Assembly: GCF_000718095.1 (NCBI RefSeq)
Contig: NZ_JOEI01000017.1
Location: forward strand, 124,001-188,000
Length of the DNA: 64,000 nt
Direction: 5' to 3'
Origin: Streptomyces scopuliridis RB72
GTDB taxonomy: Bacteria; Actinomycetota; Actinomycetes; Streptomycetales; Streptomycetaceae
The translations under genes and the position numbers were made by a program. The notes under the pieces are model-generated. The model was not told where the DNA came from and did not search any database. It saw nothing but the letters and a program-made list of their open reading frames with translations. Positions 44,288 to 53,486 of the stretch are shown piece by piece (within the stretch, counting starts at the first letter, position 1; the number at the start of each line of letters is the position of its first letter).

Positions 44288-45292
44288 ATGGCTTCCACCA
44301 CATCGATAGACACCCCACCGCCCCCGCGGGCCCCGCAGGCCGAGCCGCCGTCGGCGAGCACCTCCACCGGGCGTGCGGGCGACAAGATCTTCTCGGGCCT
44401 CTCCAAGGGCTCGGGCATTCTGCTGCTCGTCATCATGGCGTCGATCGCGGGGTTCCTCGCCTACCGCGCCGCCATCGCCATCTCCAAGGACGAGGGCAAC
44501 TTCCTCACCACGTTCGACTGGAACCCCTCCGCGTCCCCGCCGGTCTTCGGCATCGCGGTCCTGCTCTTCGGCACGGTCGTCAGCTCGATCATCGCGATGG
44601 TCATCGCGGTTCCGATCGCTGTCGGCATCGCGCTGTTCATCTCGCACTACGCGCCGCGCAGACTGGCCGCGCCCGTCGCCTATGTCGTGGACCTGCTGGC
44701 CGCCGTGCCGAGCATCATCTACGGCATCTGGGGCGCGCTCGTGCTCGTGCCGTATCTCGACGGCCTCAACTCCTGGCTCGACCAGTACTTCGCCTGGACG
44801 TACATCTTCGACCAGACCCAGCCCGGTGTGGCCCGCAATATGCTCACCGTCGGCATCCTGCTGGCGATCATGATCCTGCCGATCGTGACCAGCGTCAGCC
44901 GCGAGGTCTTCCTCCAGGTCCCGCGCATGAACGAGGAGGCGGCGCTCGCCCTGGGCGCCACCCGCTGGGAAGTCATCCGACTCTCGGTCCTGCCCTTCGG
45001 ACGCTCCGGAGTCATCTCCGCGTCGATGCTGGGACTCGGCCGCGCGCTCGGCGAGACGATGGCCGTCGCCACGGTCCTCTCGCCGAACTATCTGATCTCG
45101 CTCCATCTGCTCGACCCGGGCGGCGGCACGTTCGCCCAGAACATCGCGGCGAAGTTCGACGAGGCCGATGAGTTCGGGCGCGACGCCCTGATCGCCTCCG
45201 GTCTGGTCCTCTTCGTCCTCACCCTGCTGGTGAACGGCGCGGCCCGTCTGATCATCGCGCGCCGCAAGGAGTACTCGGGGGCCAACGCATGA
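44288..45292 (+). CDS. pstC: Phosphate ABC transporter permease PstC
   Basis: A 334-aa permease with six main helices and the EAA-like loop EEAALALGATRWEVIRLSVL facing the ATPase. The family hallmark SIIYGIWGALVLVPYL is present. It overlaps pstA by 4 bp (ATGA). The gap of 120 bp after pstS may carry an attenuating or processing site, giving more PstS than membrane components. Confidence 0.96.
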   Translation: MASTTSIDTPPPPRAPQAEPPSASTSTGRAGDKIFSGLSKGSGILLLVIMASIAGFLAYRAAIAISKDEGNFLTTFDWNPSASPPVFGIAVLLFGTVVSSIIAMVIAVPIAVGIALFISHYAPRRLAAPVAYVVDLLAAVPSIIYGIWGALVLVPYLDGLNSWLDQYFAWTYIFDQTQPGVARNMLTVGILLAIMILPIVTSVSREVFLQVPRMNEEAALALGATRWEVIRLSVLPFGRSGVISASMLGLGRALGETMAVATVLSPNYLISLHLLDPGGGTFAQNIAAKFDEADEFGRDALIASGLVLFVLTLLVNGAARLIIARRKEYSGANA

Positions 45293-46368
45293 GCCACGCA
45301 GCTGTTCAGGACACACCGACCCCCGTACCGCCCCCGGGCGGGCCCGGCAGCCTCAGCCAGCGCAGCCTCCCCCGCTGGGCACCGGCCGGCTTCGCCCTCC
45401 TCGGCATCCTCGTCGGCGTGGGCATCGGCACCGCCGCCGGTCTCGACAGCAAGGTCCAGTGGGGCCTGATCGCGGTCATCGCCTTCGTCGTCATCTCGTA
45501 CGTCGTCACGTCGACCGTCGAGAATCAGCGCCAGGCCAGGGACCGGCTGGCCACCAGCGTCGTCTGGGTCTGCTTCGTCCTCGCCGTCATCCCGCTGTTC
45601 TCGCTGCTCTGGACGACCATCAGCCGCGGCATCGAGGTCCTCGACGGGTACTTCCTGTCCCACTCCATGGCCGGTGTGCCCAGCGCCGAGGTGGGCGGTG
45701 GTGTCTACCACGCGCTCATCGGCACGCTGGAGCAGGTCGGCATCGCCACCGTGATCTCGGCGCCGATCGGCCTGCTGACCGCCGTGTATCTGGTCGAGTA
45801 CGGCAAGGGCGCGCTGGCCAGGGCCGTCACGTTCTTCGTGGACGTCATGACCGGCATCCCGTCGATCGTCGCGGGTCTCTTCATCCTGTCGATCATGCTG
45901 ATGACCGAGATCAAGCCGTCCGGTCTGATGGGCGCGCTCGCGCTGGCGATCCTGATGATCCCGGTCGTGGTCCGCTCCACCGAGGAGATGCTCAAGCTCG
46001 TACCGAACGAGCTGCGCGAGGCGTCGCTCGCCCTCGGCGTACCGAAGTGGCGCACGATCCTCAAGGTCGTCCTGCCGACCGCGATCGGCGGTATCACCAC
46101 CGGCGTGATGCTCGCGATCGCGCGTATCGCCGGTGAGACCGCGCCGATCATCCTCCTCGTCTTCGGCAGCCAGCTGATCAACCCGAACCCCTTCCAGGGT
46201 GCGCAGTCCTCGCTGCCGTTCTACATCTTCGAGCAGTACAAGGCCGGCGAGGTGGCCTCGATCGACCGTGCCTGGGCCGCGGCCCTGGTGCTCATCGCGT
46301 TCGTCATGATCCTCAACCTGGTGGCGCGCGGCATCGCCCGCTGGAAGGCCCCGAAGACCGGCCGCTGA
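45289..46368 (+). CDS. pstA: Phosphate ABC transporter permease PstA
   Basis: A 359-aa permease longer than Escherichia coli PstA, with an N-terminal Pro-rich tail of about 30 residues and two extra helices. The cytoplasmic coupling loop [20 protein letters not shown] and the [12 protein letters not shown] segment identify it. It pairs with PstC to form the phosphate channel. Confidence 0.96.
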   Translation: MSHAAVQDTPTPVPPPGGPGSLSQRSLPRWAPAGFALLGILVGVGIGTAAGLDSKVQWGLIAVIAFVVISYVVTSTVENQRQARDRLATSVVWVCFVLAVIPLFSLLWTTISRGIEVLDGYFLSHSMAGVPSAEVGGGVYHALIGTLEQVGIATVISAPIGLLTAVYLVEYGKGALARAVTFFVDVMTGIPSIVAGLFILSIMLMTEIKPSGLMGALALAILMIPVVVRSTEEMLKLVPNELREASLALGVPKWRTILKVVLPTAIGGITTGVMLAIARIAGETAPIILLVFGSQLINPNPFQGAQSSLPFYIFEQYKAGEVASIDRAWAAALVLIAFVMILNLVARGIARWKAPKTGR

Positions 46369-46420
46369 GGCCCGATATCCGGCTCCGCCGCGCGGGGCCA
46401 CGAAAGAAGCAGTGATTGAC

Positions 46421-47197
46421 ATGGCCAAGCGAATCGACGTCAGCGGTCTGACCGCCTACTACGGCTCCCACCGGGCCATCGACGACATCTCGATGACCGT
46501 GGAGCCCCGCTCCGTGACGGCCTTCATCGGCCCGTCCGGCTGCGGCAAGTCCACCTTCCTGCGCACCCTCAACCGCATGCACGAGGTCACCCCCGGCGGC
46601 CGGGTCGAGGGCAAGGTCCTGCTGGACGACGAGAACCTGTACGGGGCGAATGTCGACCCGGTCGCGGTGCGCCGTACCGTCGGCATGGTCTTCCAGCGTC
46701 CGAACCCGTTCCCGACGATGTCGATCTTCGACAATGTCGCGGCGGGCCTGCGGCTGAACGGCAAGGTCCGCAAGAGCGAGCTGGCCGAGGTCGTGGAGAA
46801 GTCCCTCAAGGGCGCGAACCTCTGGAACGAGGTCAAGGACCGCCTGAACAAGCCCGGTTCCGGCCTCTCCGGCGGCCAGCAGCAGCGTCTGTGCATCGCC
46901 CGCGCGATCGCCGTCGAGCCGGACGTCCTGCTGATGGACGAGCCGTGCTCCGCCCTCGACCCGATCTCCACCCTCGCCATCGAGGACCTGATCGGGGAGC
47001 TGAAGGAGCGCTTCACGATCGTCATCGTGACGCACAACATGCAGCAGGCGGCGCGGGTGTCGGACCGTACGGCGTTCTTCAACCTGGCCGCCGTCGGCCA
47101 GCCCGGCAAGCTCATCGAGATAGACGAGACCGAGCGGATCTTCGCCAATCCGTCCGTGCAGGCGACCGAGGACTACATCTCCGGACGCTTCGGATAG
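46421..47197 (+). CDS. pstB: Phosphate ABC transporter ATPase PstB
   Basis: A 258-aa ATPase with Walker [20 protein letters not shown] loop, signature [16 protein letters not shown], Walker [14 protein letters not shown] and the PstB-specific end [16 protein letters not shown]. The ATG at 46421 gives the normal MAKRIDV start; an in-frame GTG at 46412 lacks better spacing. A strong terminator follows 48 bp after the stop. Confidence 0.96.
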   Translation: MAKRIDVSGLTAYYGSHRAIDDISMTVEPRSVTAFIGPSGCGKSTFLRTLNRMHEVTPGGRVEGKVLLDDENLYGANVDPVAVRRTVGMVFQRPNPFPTMSIFDNVAAGLRLNGKVRKSELAEVVEKSLKGANLWNEVKDRLNKPGSGLSGGQQQRLCIARAIAVEPDVLLMDEPCSALDPISTLAIEDLIGELKERFTIVIVTHNMQQAARVSDRTAFFNLAAVGQPGKLIEIDETERIFANPSVQATEDYISGRFG

Positions 47198-47245
47198 GCG
47201 ACAGCCGTCCTGCGGTGCTGCATGGCGGTGCCACCGCACGGCGAA

Positions 47246-47277
47246 GGGCCCGCCCCCTCTCCCAGGGGGGCGGGCCC
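47246..47277. terminator. 12-bp stem terminator after pstB
   Basis: GGGCCCGCCCCC (47246-47257) pairs perfectly with GGGGGCGGGCCC (47266-47277), with TTCTTT shortly downstream. It ends the pst operon before the repeat zone. The remainder of the 381-bp gap (47198-47578) is taken up by the repeats of the next entry. Confidence 0.85.
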
Positions 47278-47328
47278 ACTTCTTTGCCGATACGGCGCCG
47301 GCGAGGCATGACGTACGAGACGCGCCTC

Positions 47329-47578
47329 TCAGCCGGAGGCCAGGTTCACGATCCAACCGCATCCCCCGGGGGCAACCCCCGGACCCCCGGCCGGGAAAGG
47401 CATCGCGTCCGTCAGCCGAAGGCCAGGTTCACGATCCAACTGCATCCCCCGGGGGCAACCCCCGGACCCCCGGCCGGGAAAGGCATCGCGCCCGTCAGCC
47501 GAAGGCCAGGTTCACGATCCAACCGCATCCCCCGGGGGGCAACCCCCGGACCCCCGGCCGGGAAAGGCATCGCGTCCG
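47329..47578. repeat. Three 83-84 bp tandem copies of the pit 3' end plus GC hairpin
   Basis: Units begin at 47329, 47412 and 47495, and the true pit end is at 47579. Each starts with the 27-28 bp that encode the last residues of Pit (WIVNLAFG and stop, minus strand), followed by about 55 bp containing the inverted repeats CCCCCGGGGG and CCCCCGGACCCCCGG. The copies are nearly identical (a C/T and one inserted G), so the amplification is recent or kept homogeneous. The hairpins may reinforce termination of pit and pst transcripts. Confidence 0.9.
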
Positions 47579-48577
47579 TCAGCCGAAGGCCAGGTTCACG
47601 ATCCAGAAGCTCAGCGCTGCGACCAGGGCCGCCGCCGGCATCGTGATGAACCAGCCGAGAATGATGTTCTTGGCGACCCCCCAGCGGACCGCGTTGACCC
47701 GCTTCGTCGCCCCCGCACCCATGATCGCCGAGGTGATGACATGCGTCGTGGAGATCGGCGCGTGGAACAGGAACGCCGAGCCGAACATGATCGACGCGCC
47801 GGTCGTCTCCGCCGCGAACCCCTGCGGCGGGTCCAGCTCGATGATCTTCCGGCCGAGCGTCCGCATGATGCGCCAGCCGCCCGCGTACGTACCGAGGGAC
47901 AGCATCAGCGCGCAGACGATCTTCACCCAGACCGGGATCGCGTCGCCGGAGTCCTCCACATCGGCGATGACCAGGGCCATCACCACGATCCCCATCGTCT
48001 TCTGCGCGTCCTGCAGACCGTGCCCGAGCGCCATACCCGCCGCCGAGACGGTCTGGGCTATCCGGAAACCGCGCTTGGCCTTGTGCGGGTTGGCCCTGCG
48101 GAACATCCACATGATCGCGACCATCACCAGATAACCGGCGACCAGACCGACGACCGGGGAGACGAACATCGGGATGACGACCTTCTCCAGCACCCCGGTC
48201 CAGATGACTTCGGTCCCGCCGGCCAGCGCCGCGCCCACCATGCCGCCGAACAGCGCGTGGGAGGACGAGGACGGGAGCCCGAAGTACCAGGTGACCAGGT
48301 TCCAGACGATCGCGCCGACCAGCGCGGCGAAGAGGATGCCCATCCCCCGCGATCCGTGCGGCGTGGCGATCAGGCCCTCGCTGACGGTCTTGGCGACCCC
48401 CTGGCCGAGGAACGCGCCCGCGAGGTTCATCACCGCGGCCATCGCCAGAGCCGCACGCGGGGTCAGTGCCCGGGTGGAGACCGAGGTGGCGATGGCGTTG
48501 GCGGAGTCGTGAAAGCCGTTGGTGTAGGTGAAACCGAGCGCGACAGCGATGGTCACGATCAGCGCGAAGGTGTCCAC
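47579..48577 (-). CDS. pit: Low-affinity phosphate (metal-phosphate) transporter Pit
   Basis: A 332-aa PiT-family permease with about ten helices and both inverted half-motifs: TNGFHDSANAIATSVSTRAL near residue 20, and SAFLFHAPISTTHVITSAIM near residue 270. It imports phosphate, usually as neutral metal-phosphate, driven by protons. It begins 5 bp after the stop of the DUF47 gene, forming an operon, and converges with the pst operon. The end of the gene is reiterated downstream. Confidence 0.95.
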   Translation of the reverse strand: MDTFALIVTIAVALGFTYTNGFHDSANAIATSVSTRALTPRAALAMAAVMNLAGAFLGQGVAKTVSEGLIATPHGSRGMGILFAALVGAIVWNLVTWYFGLPSSSSHALFGGMVGAALAGGTEVIWTGVLEKVVIPMFVSPVVGLVAGYLVMVAIMWMFRRANPHKAKRGFRIAQTVSAAGMALGHGLQDAQKTMGIVVMALVIADVEDSGDAIPVWVKIVCALMLSLGTYAGGWRIMRTLGRKIIELDPPQGFAAETTGASIMFGSAFLFHAPISTTHVITSAIMGAGATKRVNAVRWGVAKNIILGWFITMPAAALVAALSFWIVNLAFG

Positions 48578-48582
48578 GTGGT

Positions 48583-49203
48583 TCAGGACTCCTTGACCGC
48601 GATGGTCTCCACCGTGTTCGCGACGTGCTCGAACGCGTCGGCGGCCTCTTCGAGCACGTCGACGACCTGCTTGAGCTTGAGCACCTCCATGGCGTCGTAC
48701 TTGCCGTTGAAGAGGTGCGCCAGCAGCTTGCGGTGGATCTGGTCCGCCTGGTTCTCCAGCCGGTTGACCTCGATCCAGTACTCGGTGAGGTTGTTCATCG
48801 TCCGCAGATGCGGCATGGCCTCGGCGGTCAGCTCGGCGGCCCGGGCGAGCACCTCGATCTGCTGCTCGACACCCTTGGGAAGCTCTTCGATGTTGTACAG
48901 GACGACGAGATCGACGGCCTCCTCCATGAAGTCCATGATGTCGTCGAGCTGGGACGCGAGGCTGTAGATGTCCTCGCGGTCGAACGGCGTGATGAAGGAG
49001 GAGTTGAGCTGATGGAAGATCGCGTGAGTGGCGTCGTCGCCCGCGTGCTCCGCTGCCCTCATCCGCTCCGCGATCTCGGCCCGGGCGGAGGAATCCGCCC
49101 CGAGGAGTTCCATCAGGAGCTTGGAGCCCGTGACGATGTTGTCCGCGGACGCGGCAAACATGTCATAGAAGCTCGTCTCCCTGGGGGTCAGACGAAATCG
49201 CAC
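48583..49203 (-). CDS. DUF47/PhoU-like Pit accessory protein
   Basis: A 206-aa all-helical protein from a GTG at 49203 (RFRLTPRETSFYDMFAASAD). DUF47 motifs with acidic metal-binding residues are present: ERMRAAEHAGDDATHAI, FDREDIYSLASQLDDIMDFM and EVNRLENQADQIHRKLLAHL. The family resembles PhoU and regulates or couples to the adjacent Pit transporter. It is the first gene of the operon with pit (5-bp gap). Confidence 0.94.
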   Translation of the reverse strand: MRFRLTPRETSFYDMFAASADNIVTGSKLLMELLGADSSARAEIAERMRAAEHAGDDATHAIFHQLNSSFITPFDREDIYSLASQLDDIMDFMEEAVDLVVLYNIEELPKGVEQQIEVLARAAELTAEAMPHLRTMNNLTEYWIEVNRLENQADQIHRKLLAHLFNGKYDAMEVLKLKQVVDVLEEAADAFEHVANTVETIAVKES

Positions 49204-49330
49204 GTGGGGTCCTCGGGTTACATGGGATTCGGTCAGGGGTGATGCTAGGCGCAACATCCGGCCACGGCTAACCGGCAAGTTCCCAGTGTCACTCATGGTG
49301 GCAAGCCGAGAACCACAGGCCCCTGCCCCT

Positions 49331-49369
49331 GTACCCAGAGACGGGTAACATATACCCAGGTAGGGTATA
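49331..49369. promoter_or_regulatory. Two CsoR-type operators
   Basis: TATACCC-aggta-GGGTATA (49351-49369) is a perfect 7-bp dyad matching the CsoR box plan ATACCC-N5-GGGTAT. A second, weaker dyad, TACCC-agagac-GGGTA (49332-49347), lies just upstream. Both are within 110 bp of the csoR start, indicating autoregulation. Confidence 0.85.
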
Positions 49370-49438
49370 CACCCCTTTTCGGACAGCACCATCGGCATCA
49401 ATCATCGGTATCAGCTGACAGCACAACGGGAGGACGCG

Positions 49439-49789
49439 ATGACGACCACTGAGGCGGCCGGCGCGACGGGCACCGCCGACGCCGTCACCACCGATCACGA
49501 CCGCGGGGTGCACGGCTACCACAAGCAGAAGGACGAGCACCTCAAGCGGCTGCGCAGGATCGAGGGCCAGATCCGCGGCCTCCAGCGGCTGGTCGACGAG
49601 GACGTCTACTGCATCGACATACTGACCCAGGTCTCCGCCTCGACGAAGGCCCTCCAGTCCTTCGCGCTCCAGCTCCTCGAAGAGCACCTGCGCCACTGCG
49701 TGGCCGACGCCGCGGTCAAGGGCGGGGAGGAGATCGACGCGAAGGTGGAGGAAGCGACGAAGGCGATCGCCCGGCTGCTGCGTACCTGA
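49439..49789 (+). CDS. csoR: CsoR-family copper-sensing repressor
   Basis: A 116-aa helical DNA-binding protein. The Cu(I) ligands form the C-H-C set Cys58 (VYCIDIL), His83 and Cys87 (EEHLRHCV), with KRLRRIEGQIRGLQRLVDED in the first helix. Cu(I) binding releases it from the dyads at 49331-49369. Streptomyces CsoR controls copper ATPases and chaperones elsewhere in the genome; none is adjacent here. An N-terminal extension of about 25 residues is normal for the genus. Confidence 0.94.
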   Translation: MTTTEAAGATGTADAVTTDHDRGVHGYHKQKDEHLKRLRRIEGQIRGLQRLVDEDVYCIDILTQVSASTKALQSFALQLLEEHLRHCVADAAVKGGEEIDAKVEEATKAIARLLRT

Positions 49790-49910
49790 CGTACCTGATG
49801 TACCGGACAGGTCGGACGCGTCTGTGACGTACCCGACACGTCAGTTGTACGTGACGTGCGCGACATACCTGACGTACGTGACGCCGGCCCGACGTACAAG
49901 ACGCCGGCCG
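49786..49910. repeat. Degenerate TGACGTAC repeats after csoR
   Basis: The octamer TGACGTAC and close variants (TGATGTAC, TGACGTGC) recur about eight times between the csoR stop and the convergent gene at 49950, in both orientations. The spacing is irregular. The function is unknown; folding into a terminator-like structure is possible. Confidence 0.6.
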
Positions 49911-49949
49911 CCCCAGCGCCGGGGGCGGCCCCGGCGCTCGCTCCGGCGG

Positions 49950-50174
49950 TCACTCCCCGCAGGAGTCTCTTCGCCGCGGCCCCCGGGACGTCCCTGGATG
50001 GCGAGGGGCGGCGGGCCGCTCAGCCCTCACGTTCAGCACCTCGTCGATACGGTCCGGGCTGAGCCGTTCCCCGTCCGCGGCCGACGCCGCGATCATCAAC
50101 TCCCCGCACCACTCGATCTCGGCGAGGGCCACGTGGTCCTGGACGTTCGGCGTGCGCAACAGAGCCACGTGCAT
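49950..50174 (-). CDS. 74-aa conserved-type small protein
   Basis: An ATG at 50174 with GAGGTGA 4-5 nt upstream encodes HVALLRTPNVQDHVALAEIE, then WCGELMIAASAADGERLSPD and RIDEVLNV, followed by a basic/Pro-rich tail. The amphipathic helices look genuine and I recall similar short proteins in other Streptomyces. No family or function is known to me. It converges with csoR. Confidence 0.7.
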   Translation of the reverse strand: MHVALLRTPNVQDHVALAEIEWCGELMIAASAADGERLSPDRIDEVLNVRAERPAAPRHPGTSRGPRRRDSCGE

Positions 50175-50312
50175 TCACCTCTTCCTGCCGGTGTCGACTT
50201 CCTAGCGTAGGGAGCGTGATACACACCGCGCATGGCACGTCTGGACCATTTCCGCCTTGGTCCTCTGTGGTTACGGCTTGATTTGATCTTGCCGATTCAG
50301 CCGGGCTCGGGC

Positions 50313-51140
50313 TCAGGACTTGATCTCGCCGGCGAAGATGTCGCCCTGCGGGGGCAGCGTGACGGCGACCCGCTCCCCGAACGCGTACAGCAGCGTCGTC
50401 GAGGCGACCGCGACCGTACGCCCCTGATTGACATAGCTGAACCGGTGCCTGACCTTGCGCAGCCGCCCGGCGTCGTCCAGATACGCGTCGAACGGCACCA
50501 CGTCCTCGCCGAACCCCTTCGCCGCCGCGCCCAGCGCCCCGCGCGCGTACGCCGAAGCGGCCTTCGCGGCCCGCCCGATGTCGGTGACGCCCTTGTAGTG
50601 CCACACGCGGGTGCCGGCGAGATCCTGCTCGGCGACAAAGGTCACATTCCTGGCGGCACGCAGCAGTTCGGCCGCGGTCAGCGGATCCGTCGCCCCGCCC
50701 GTGACCAGATTCCCGTCCTCCAGTGTGGTCGAGTCGACCCTGACCCACTTGTCGGCGGGCACCCCGGCCCCGCGATTCTTCATGTACAGCGCGCTGGGCG
50801 AGAGCAGTTCGGTGATCGGCCGGTGCTCGCTCGCGCCCGCGGGCTCCTTGGGCAGTACGACCCGGAGGCGGCCCATCCGCTTGCCGAAGTCGTAGCCGCC
50901 CTCGCCCCGGATGGTCACGCGCGTCCCGCCGGCCGCCATCTCCATGGACGTACTGGCCTTCGAACTGCCCGCCGCGAGCAGCGCGTCGGCCGCCCTCCGC
51001 ACAGCGGCGGGATCGCTGCCCGGCCGCTCGTCGGCCGCGGCCCCACCGCTCCCGGAACAGCCGGCGGTCGTGGCCACGACCCCCGCCATGGTCACGACGG
51101 CGAACGCCACGCCCCTGCGTCTGTGCTGCTGCACCACCAT
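50313..51140 (-). CDS. LppX/LprG-like secreted lipoprotein
   Basis: A 275-aa protein with a lipoprotein signal and lipobox TTAGCS (Cys28). The rest has alternating helices and beta strands like the LppX/LprAFG fold that carries lipids across the mycobacterial envelope (MEMAAGGTRVTIRGEGGYDF, then AYLDDAGRLRKVRHRFSYVN). Streptomyces homologues are uncharacterised. It is a single minus-strand gene. Confidence 0.85.
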   Translation of the reverse strand: MVVQQHRRRGVAFAVVTMAGVVATTAGCSGSGGAAADERPGSDPAAVRRAADALLAAGSSKASTSMEMAAGGTRVTIRGEGGYDFGKRMGRLRVVLPKEPAGASEHRPITELLSPSALYMKNRGAGVPADKWVRVDSTTLEDGNLVTGGATDPLTAAELLRAARNVTFVAEQDLAGTRVWHYKGVTDIGRAAKAASAYARGALGAAAKGFGEDVVPFDAYLDDAGRLRKVRHRFSYVNQGRTVAVASTTLLYAFGERVAVTLPPQGDIFAGEIKS

Positions 51141-51267
51141 CGCCTGCCAACCCCCAACGCCTGACCGCCGCTTGTCCGAAGCCCACCCGTTCCGGATAAC
51201 GACGCCCGGCGTTCCTCGTCACGCCGGTCCCGGTTACGGGACGCGCACACCCCGGTACCGTGGAGAT

Positions 51268-51516
51268 GTGTGCGAGCAAGACACTTCTGATCCCCCCACC
51301 GCCGCCTCATCTCCGGCCTCCTCCAAGGCCACTTCCAACTCCCCCCGGGTTTCTTCCCGCTCCCTCCCGCCGCCCCACGAGGCCACGACCGTCGAGCGCG
51401 GCTCGTTCTGCACGGCGCGCTGCACGTGCGGCTGGTCCGGCCATGCCCGCAGATCGCGCGATCTCGCCCGTACCGACGCCGCGAACCACGCCGCGAACCG
51501 GACGGCGGAGAGCTGA
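51268..51516 (+). CDS. 82-aa small protein with CxxxCxC motif
   Basis: A GTG at 51268 (GGAGA just upstream, spacing short) encodes a Ser/Pro-rich start and the ending VERGSFCTARCTCGWSGHAR, then SRDLARTDAANHA. The FCTxxCxCGW-x(4)-ARRSRD pattern recurs in short Streptomyces proteins as I recall and could bind zinc. A different frame from an ATG at 51266 is rejected because it lacks this pattern. Confidence 0.65.
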   Translation: MCEQDTSDPPTAASSPASSKATSNSPRVSSRSLPPPHEATTVERGSFCTARCTCGWSGHARRSRDLARTDAANHAANRTAES

Positions 51517-51651
51517 GGCGGAAGCCGTGCCACTGAACGTCCCACCGCTGAACGTCCCGCCGCGGAACCCCGTACTCCCTGTGACTCGTCCCGTACCGCG
51601 GGCCACCGCCCGCGCGCCCCGCACCGGTCGCCGTCGCAAGGAGGTCGCCCC

Positions 51652-53250
51652 ATGGAACGGCGCACGCTTCTCACCGCCGCGGCCGGCCTCCTGGTCACCG
51701 CCGCCACGACGACCGCGTGCACCAATGGCGGTACGGACGGTTCGAGTGGCAAGAACAGCGCGGGTGGCGGTACGACCACAGCGACCACCCAGAGCCCCAC
51801 GGCAACATCCCCGGCCGGCGCACCGAGTTGGGACGCGCTGGCGAGGGGGCTCGACGGGGATCTCGTACGGCCCGACGACGCCGCGTACGAGACGGCCCGG
51901 CAGCTCTACAACACCCGCTTCGACACCCTGAGGCCCGCGGCCATCGCCTATGCCGAGGGCGAGGACGACATCAAGGAGTGCCTCGCCTTCGCCAGGACAC
52001 ACGGCACGCCCGTCTCCATCCGCGGCGGCGGCCACTCCTACGCGGGCTTTTCCAGCGGCAACGGCCGGCTCGTCATCGACGTGACGCGGCTCGACTCACT
52101 TCGGGACGCGGCCACGGACGGCACGATCGGAGCCGGAGCCCGGCTCGCCGATGTCTACCGGGCCCTCGCGGACGCGGGCCGTACGATCCCCGCCGGGTCC
52201 TGCCCCACCGTCGGCATCGCCGGGCTCACCCTCGGCGGCGGACACGGAGTCGCCACCCGCGCCTACGGCCTCACCTGCGACAGCCTCGCCTCCGCCACCC
52301 TCATCACGGCCGACGGCAAGCGGCTGACCGCCGACTCCGAGCAGCACACGGACCTCTTCTGGGCGCTGCGCGGCGCGGGGAACGGCAACTTCGGGGTCGT
52401 CACCGAGCTGCGCTTCCGTACGCACCCGGCGCCCCCGGCCGTCGTCGCCTTCGCGAGCTGGCCGTGGTCGAAGGCCGACGCCCTGCTCGGCGCCTGGCAG
52501 GAGTGGGGCCCCGACCAGCCGGACGAGATCTGGTCCTCGCTCCATCTCGACGCGGGTCCGGGCGGCGTCGCCCCGACGCTGTCCCTCTCCGCCTTCTCCC
52601 TCGGCGGCGAGGACGAGCTGAAGAACGCGCTCGACCGGCTCGCCGACGGCCCGGGCGGGCCCGGCCCGGCCGGCTCCATCTCGGTACGGCAGCGCGATTA
52701 CGAGGAAGCGATGCTGATCTACGCGGGCTGCTCCGGCTTCACCGAGGAGCAGTGCCGGCTGCCCGGTACGGCCCCCGGCCGCAGCGAAGAGGGCGTGCTC
52801 CGCCGCGAGACGTACTCCGCCGCCTCCGACTTCTACGTCCGCCCGCTCTCCCCCGCCGGCCGGCGTGCCCTCCTCTCCGCCTCCGAGACCTTCACCCTGC
52901 TCCCGGCGTCCGGGGGCGGCAGCGGCTCCCTCACCCTCACCGCGCTCGGCGGCGCGGTCAACCGCGTGGACCCGCTCGCGACGGCCTTCGTCCACCGAGG
53001 TTCGCGGGTGCTGGCGCAGTACATCGCCGGCTGGGAGCCGGGCACCTCCGGATCGGTCCAGCGGGCATGGCTGAAAAACACTCACGGATCGATGCGCCGG
53101 CACGCCTCGGGCGCGGCGTACCAGAACTACACCGACCCGGCGCTGTCCGACTGGCGCACGTCGTACTACGGCGCCGCCGCGGACCGGCTGGCGCGGCTGA
53201 AGAGGCGGTACGACCCTGACCGCCTGTTCGACTTCCCGCAGGCGCTGTAA
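51652..53250 (+). CDS. Exported berberine-bridge-type FAD oxidase
   Basis: A 532-aa protein with a twin-Arg-like signal (MERRTLLTAAAGLLVTAATT) and a lipobox-like TTAC (Cys23). The PCMH-type FAD domain contains VSIRGGGHSYAGFS (His128) and GLTLGGGHGVATRAYGLTCD (Cys209), the His and Cys that attach FAD bicovalently in this family. The C-terminal BBE segment (YQNYTDPALSDWRTSYYG) is present. Such enzymes oxidise sugars, polyphenols or secondary metabolites. The substrate is unknown; no biosynthetic cluster adjoins. Confidence 0.93.
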   Translation: MERRTLLTAAAGLLVTAATTTACTNGGTDGSSGKNSAGGGTTTATTQSPTATSPAGAPSWDALARGLDGDLVRPDDAAYETARQLYNTRFDTLRPAAIAYAEGEDDIKECLAFARTHGTPVSIRGGGHSYAGFSSGNGRLVIDVTRLDSLRDAATDGTIGAGARLADVYRALADAGRTIPAGSCPTVGIAGLTLGGGHGVATRAYGLTCDSLASATLITADGKRLTADSEQHTDLFWALRGAGNGNFGVVTELRFRTHPAPPAVVAFASWPWSKADALLGAWQEWGPDQPDEIWSSLHLDAGPGGVAPTLSLSAFSLGGEDELKNALDRLADGPGGPGPAGSISVRQRDYEEAMLIYAGCSGFTEEQCRLPGTAPGRSEEGVLRRETYSAASDFYVRPLSPAGRRALLSASETFTLLPASGGGSGSLTLTALGGAVNRVDPLATAFVHRGSRVLAQYIAGWEPGTSGSVQRAWLKNTHGSMRRHASGAAYQNYTDPALSDWRTSYYGAAADRLARLKRRYDPDRLFDFPQAL

Positions 53251-53328
53251 AAGTCGTCAGCTGTCTTCCGTACCCCGTACGGCTCACCGAGGTGGCCATA
53301 AGGGCCAGTTGACGATGGCCTGTACCTA

Positions 53329-53391
53329 GACGAGTAAGCCCGAAGTAGCGTCGTCCGCCCCCGGGCAGACGGGACTCCGGACTTACTCGTC
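53329..53391. promoter_or_regulatory. Long inverted repeat upstream of the surface-protein/sortase operon
   Basis: GACGAGTAAG (53329-53338) and CTTACTCGTC (53382-53391) are perfect 10-bp arms, extendable by CCG/CGG after one mismatch, separated by 43 bp. They lie 96-158 bp before the surface-protein ATG. They may be two operator half-sites or a long hairpin in the leader. Confidence 0.5.
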
Positions 53392-53486
53392 CAGCACCCC
53401 TCCCCGCGATGTCTGCCCGGTCGCGGCACCAGCAGGCGGGGGGCCGACAAGCAGGGGGGCACATCCCGACTCGCAAGGGCGTAGCC

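Noticed and set aside
47329..47606. CRISPR-like array in the 83-bp repeats
   Set aside because: The copies are contiguous and near identical, with no spacers and no cas genes; they derive from the pit gene end.
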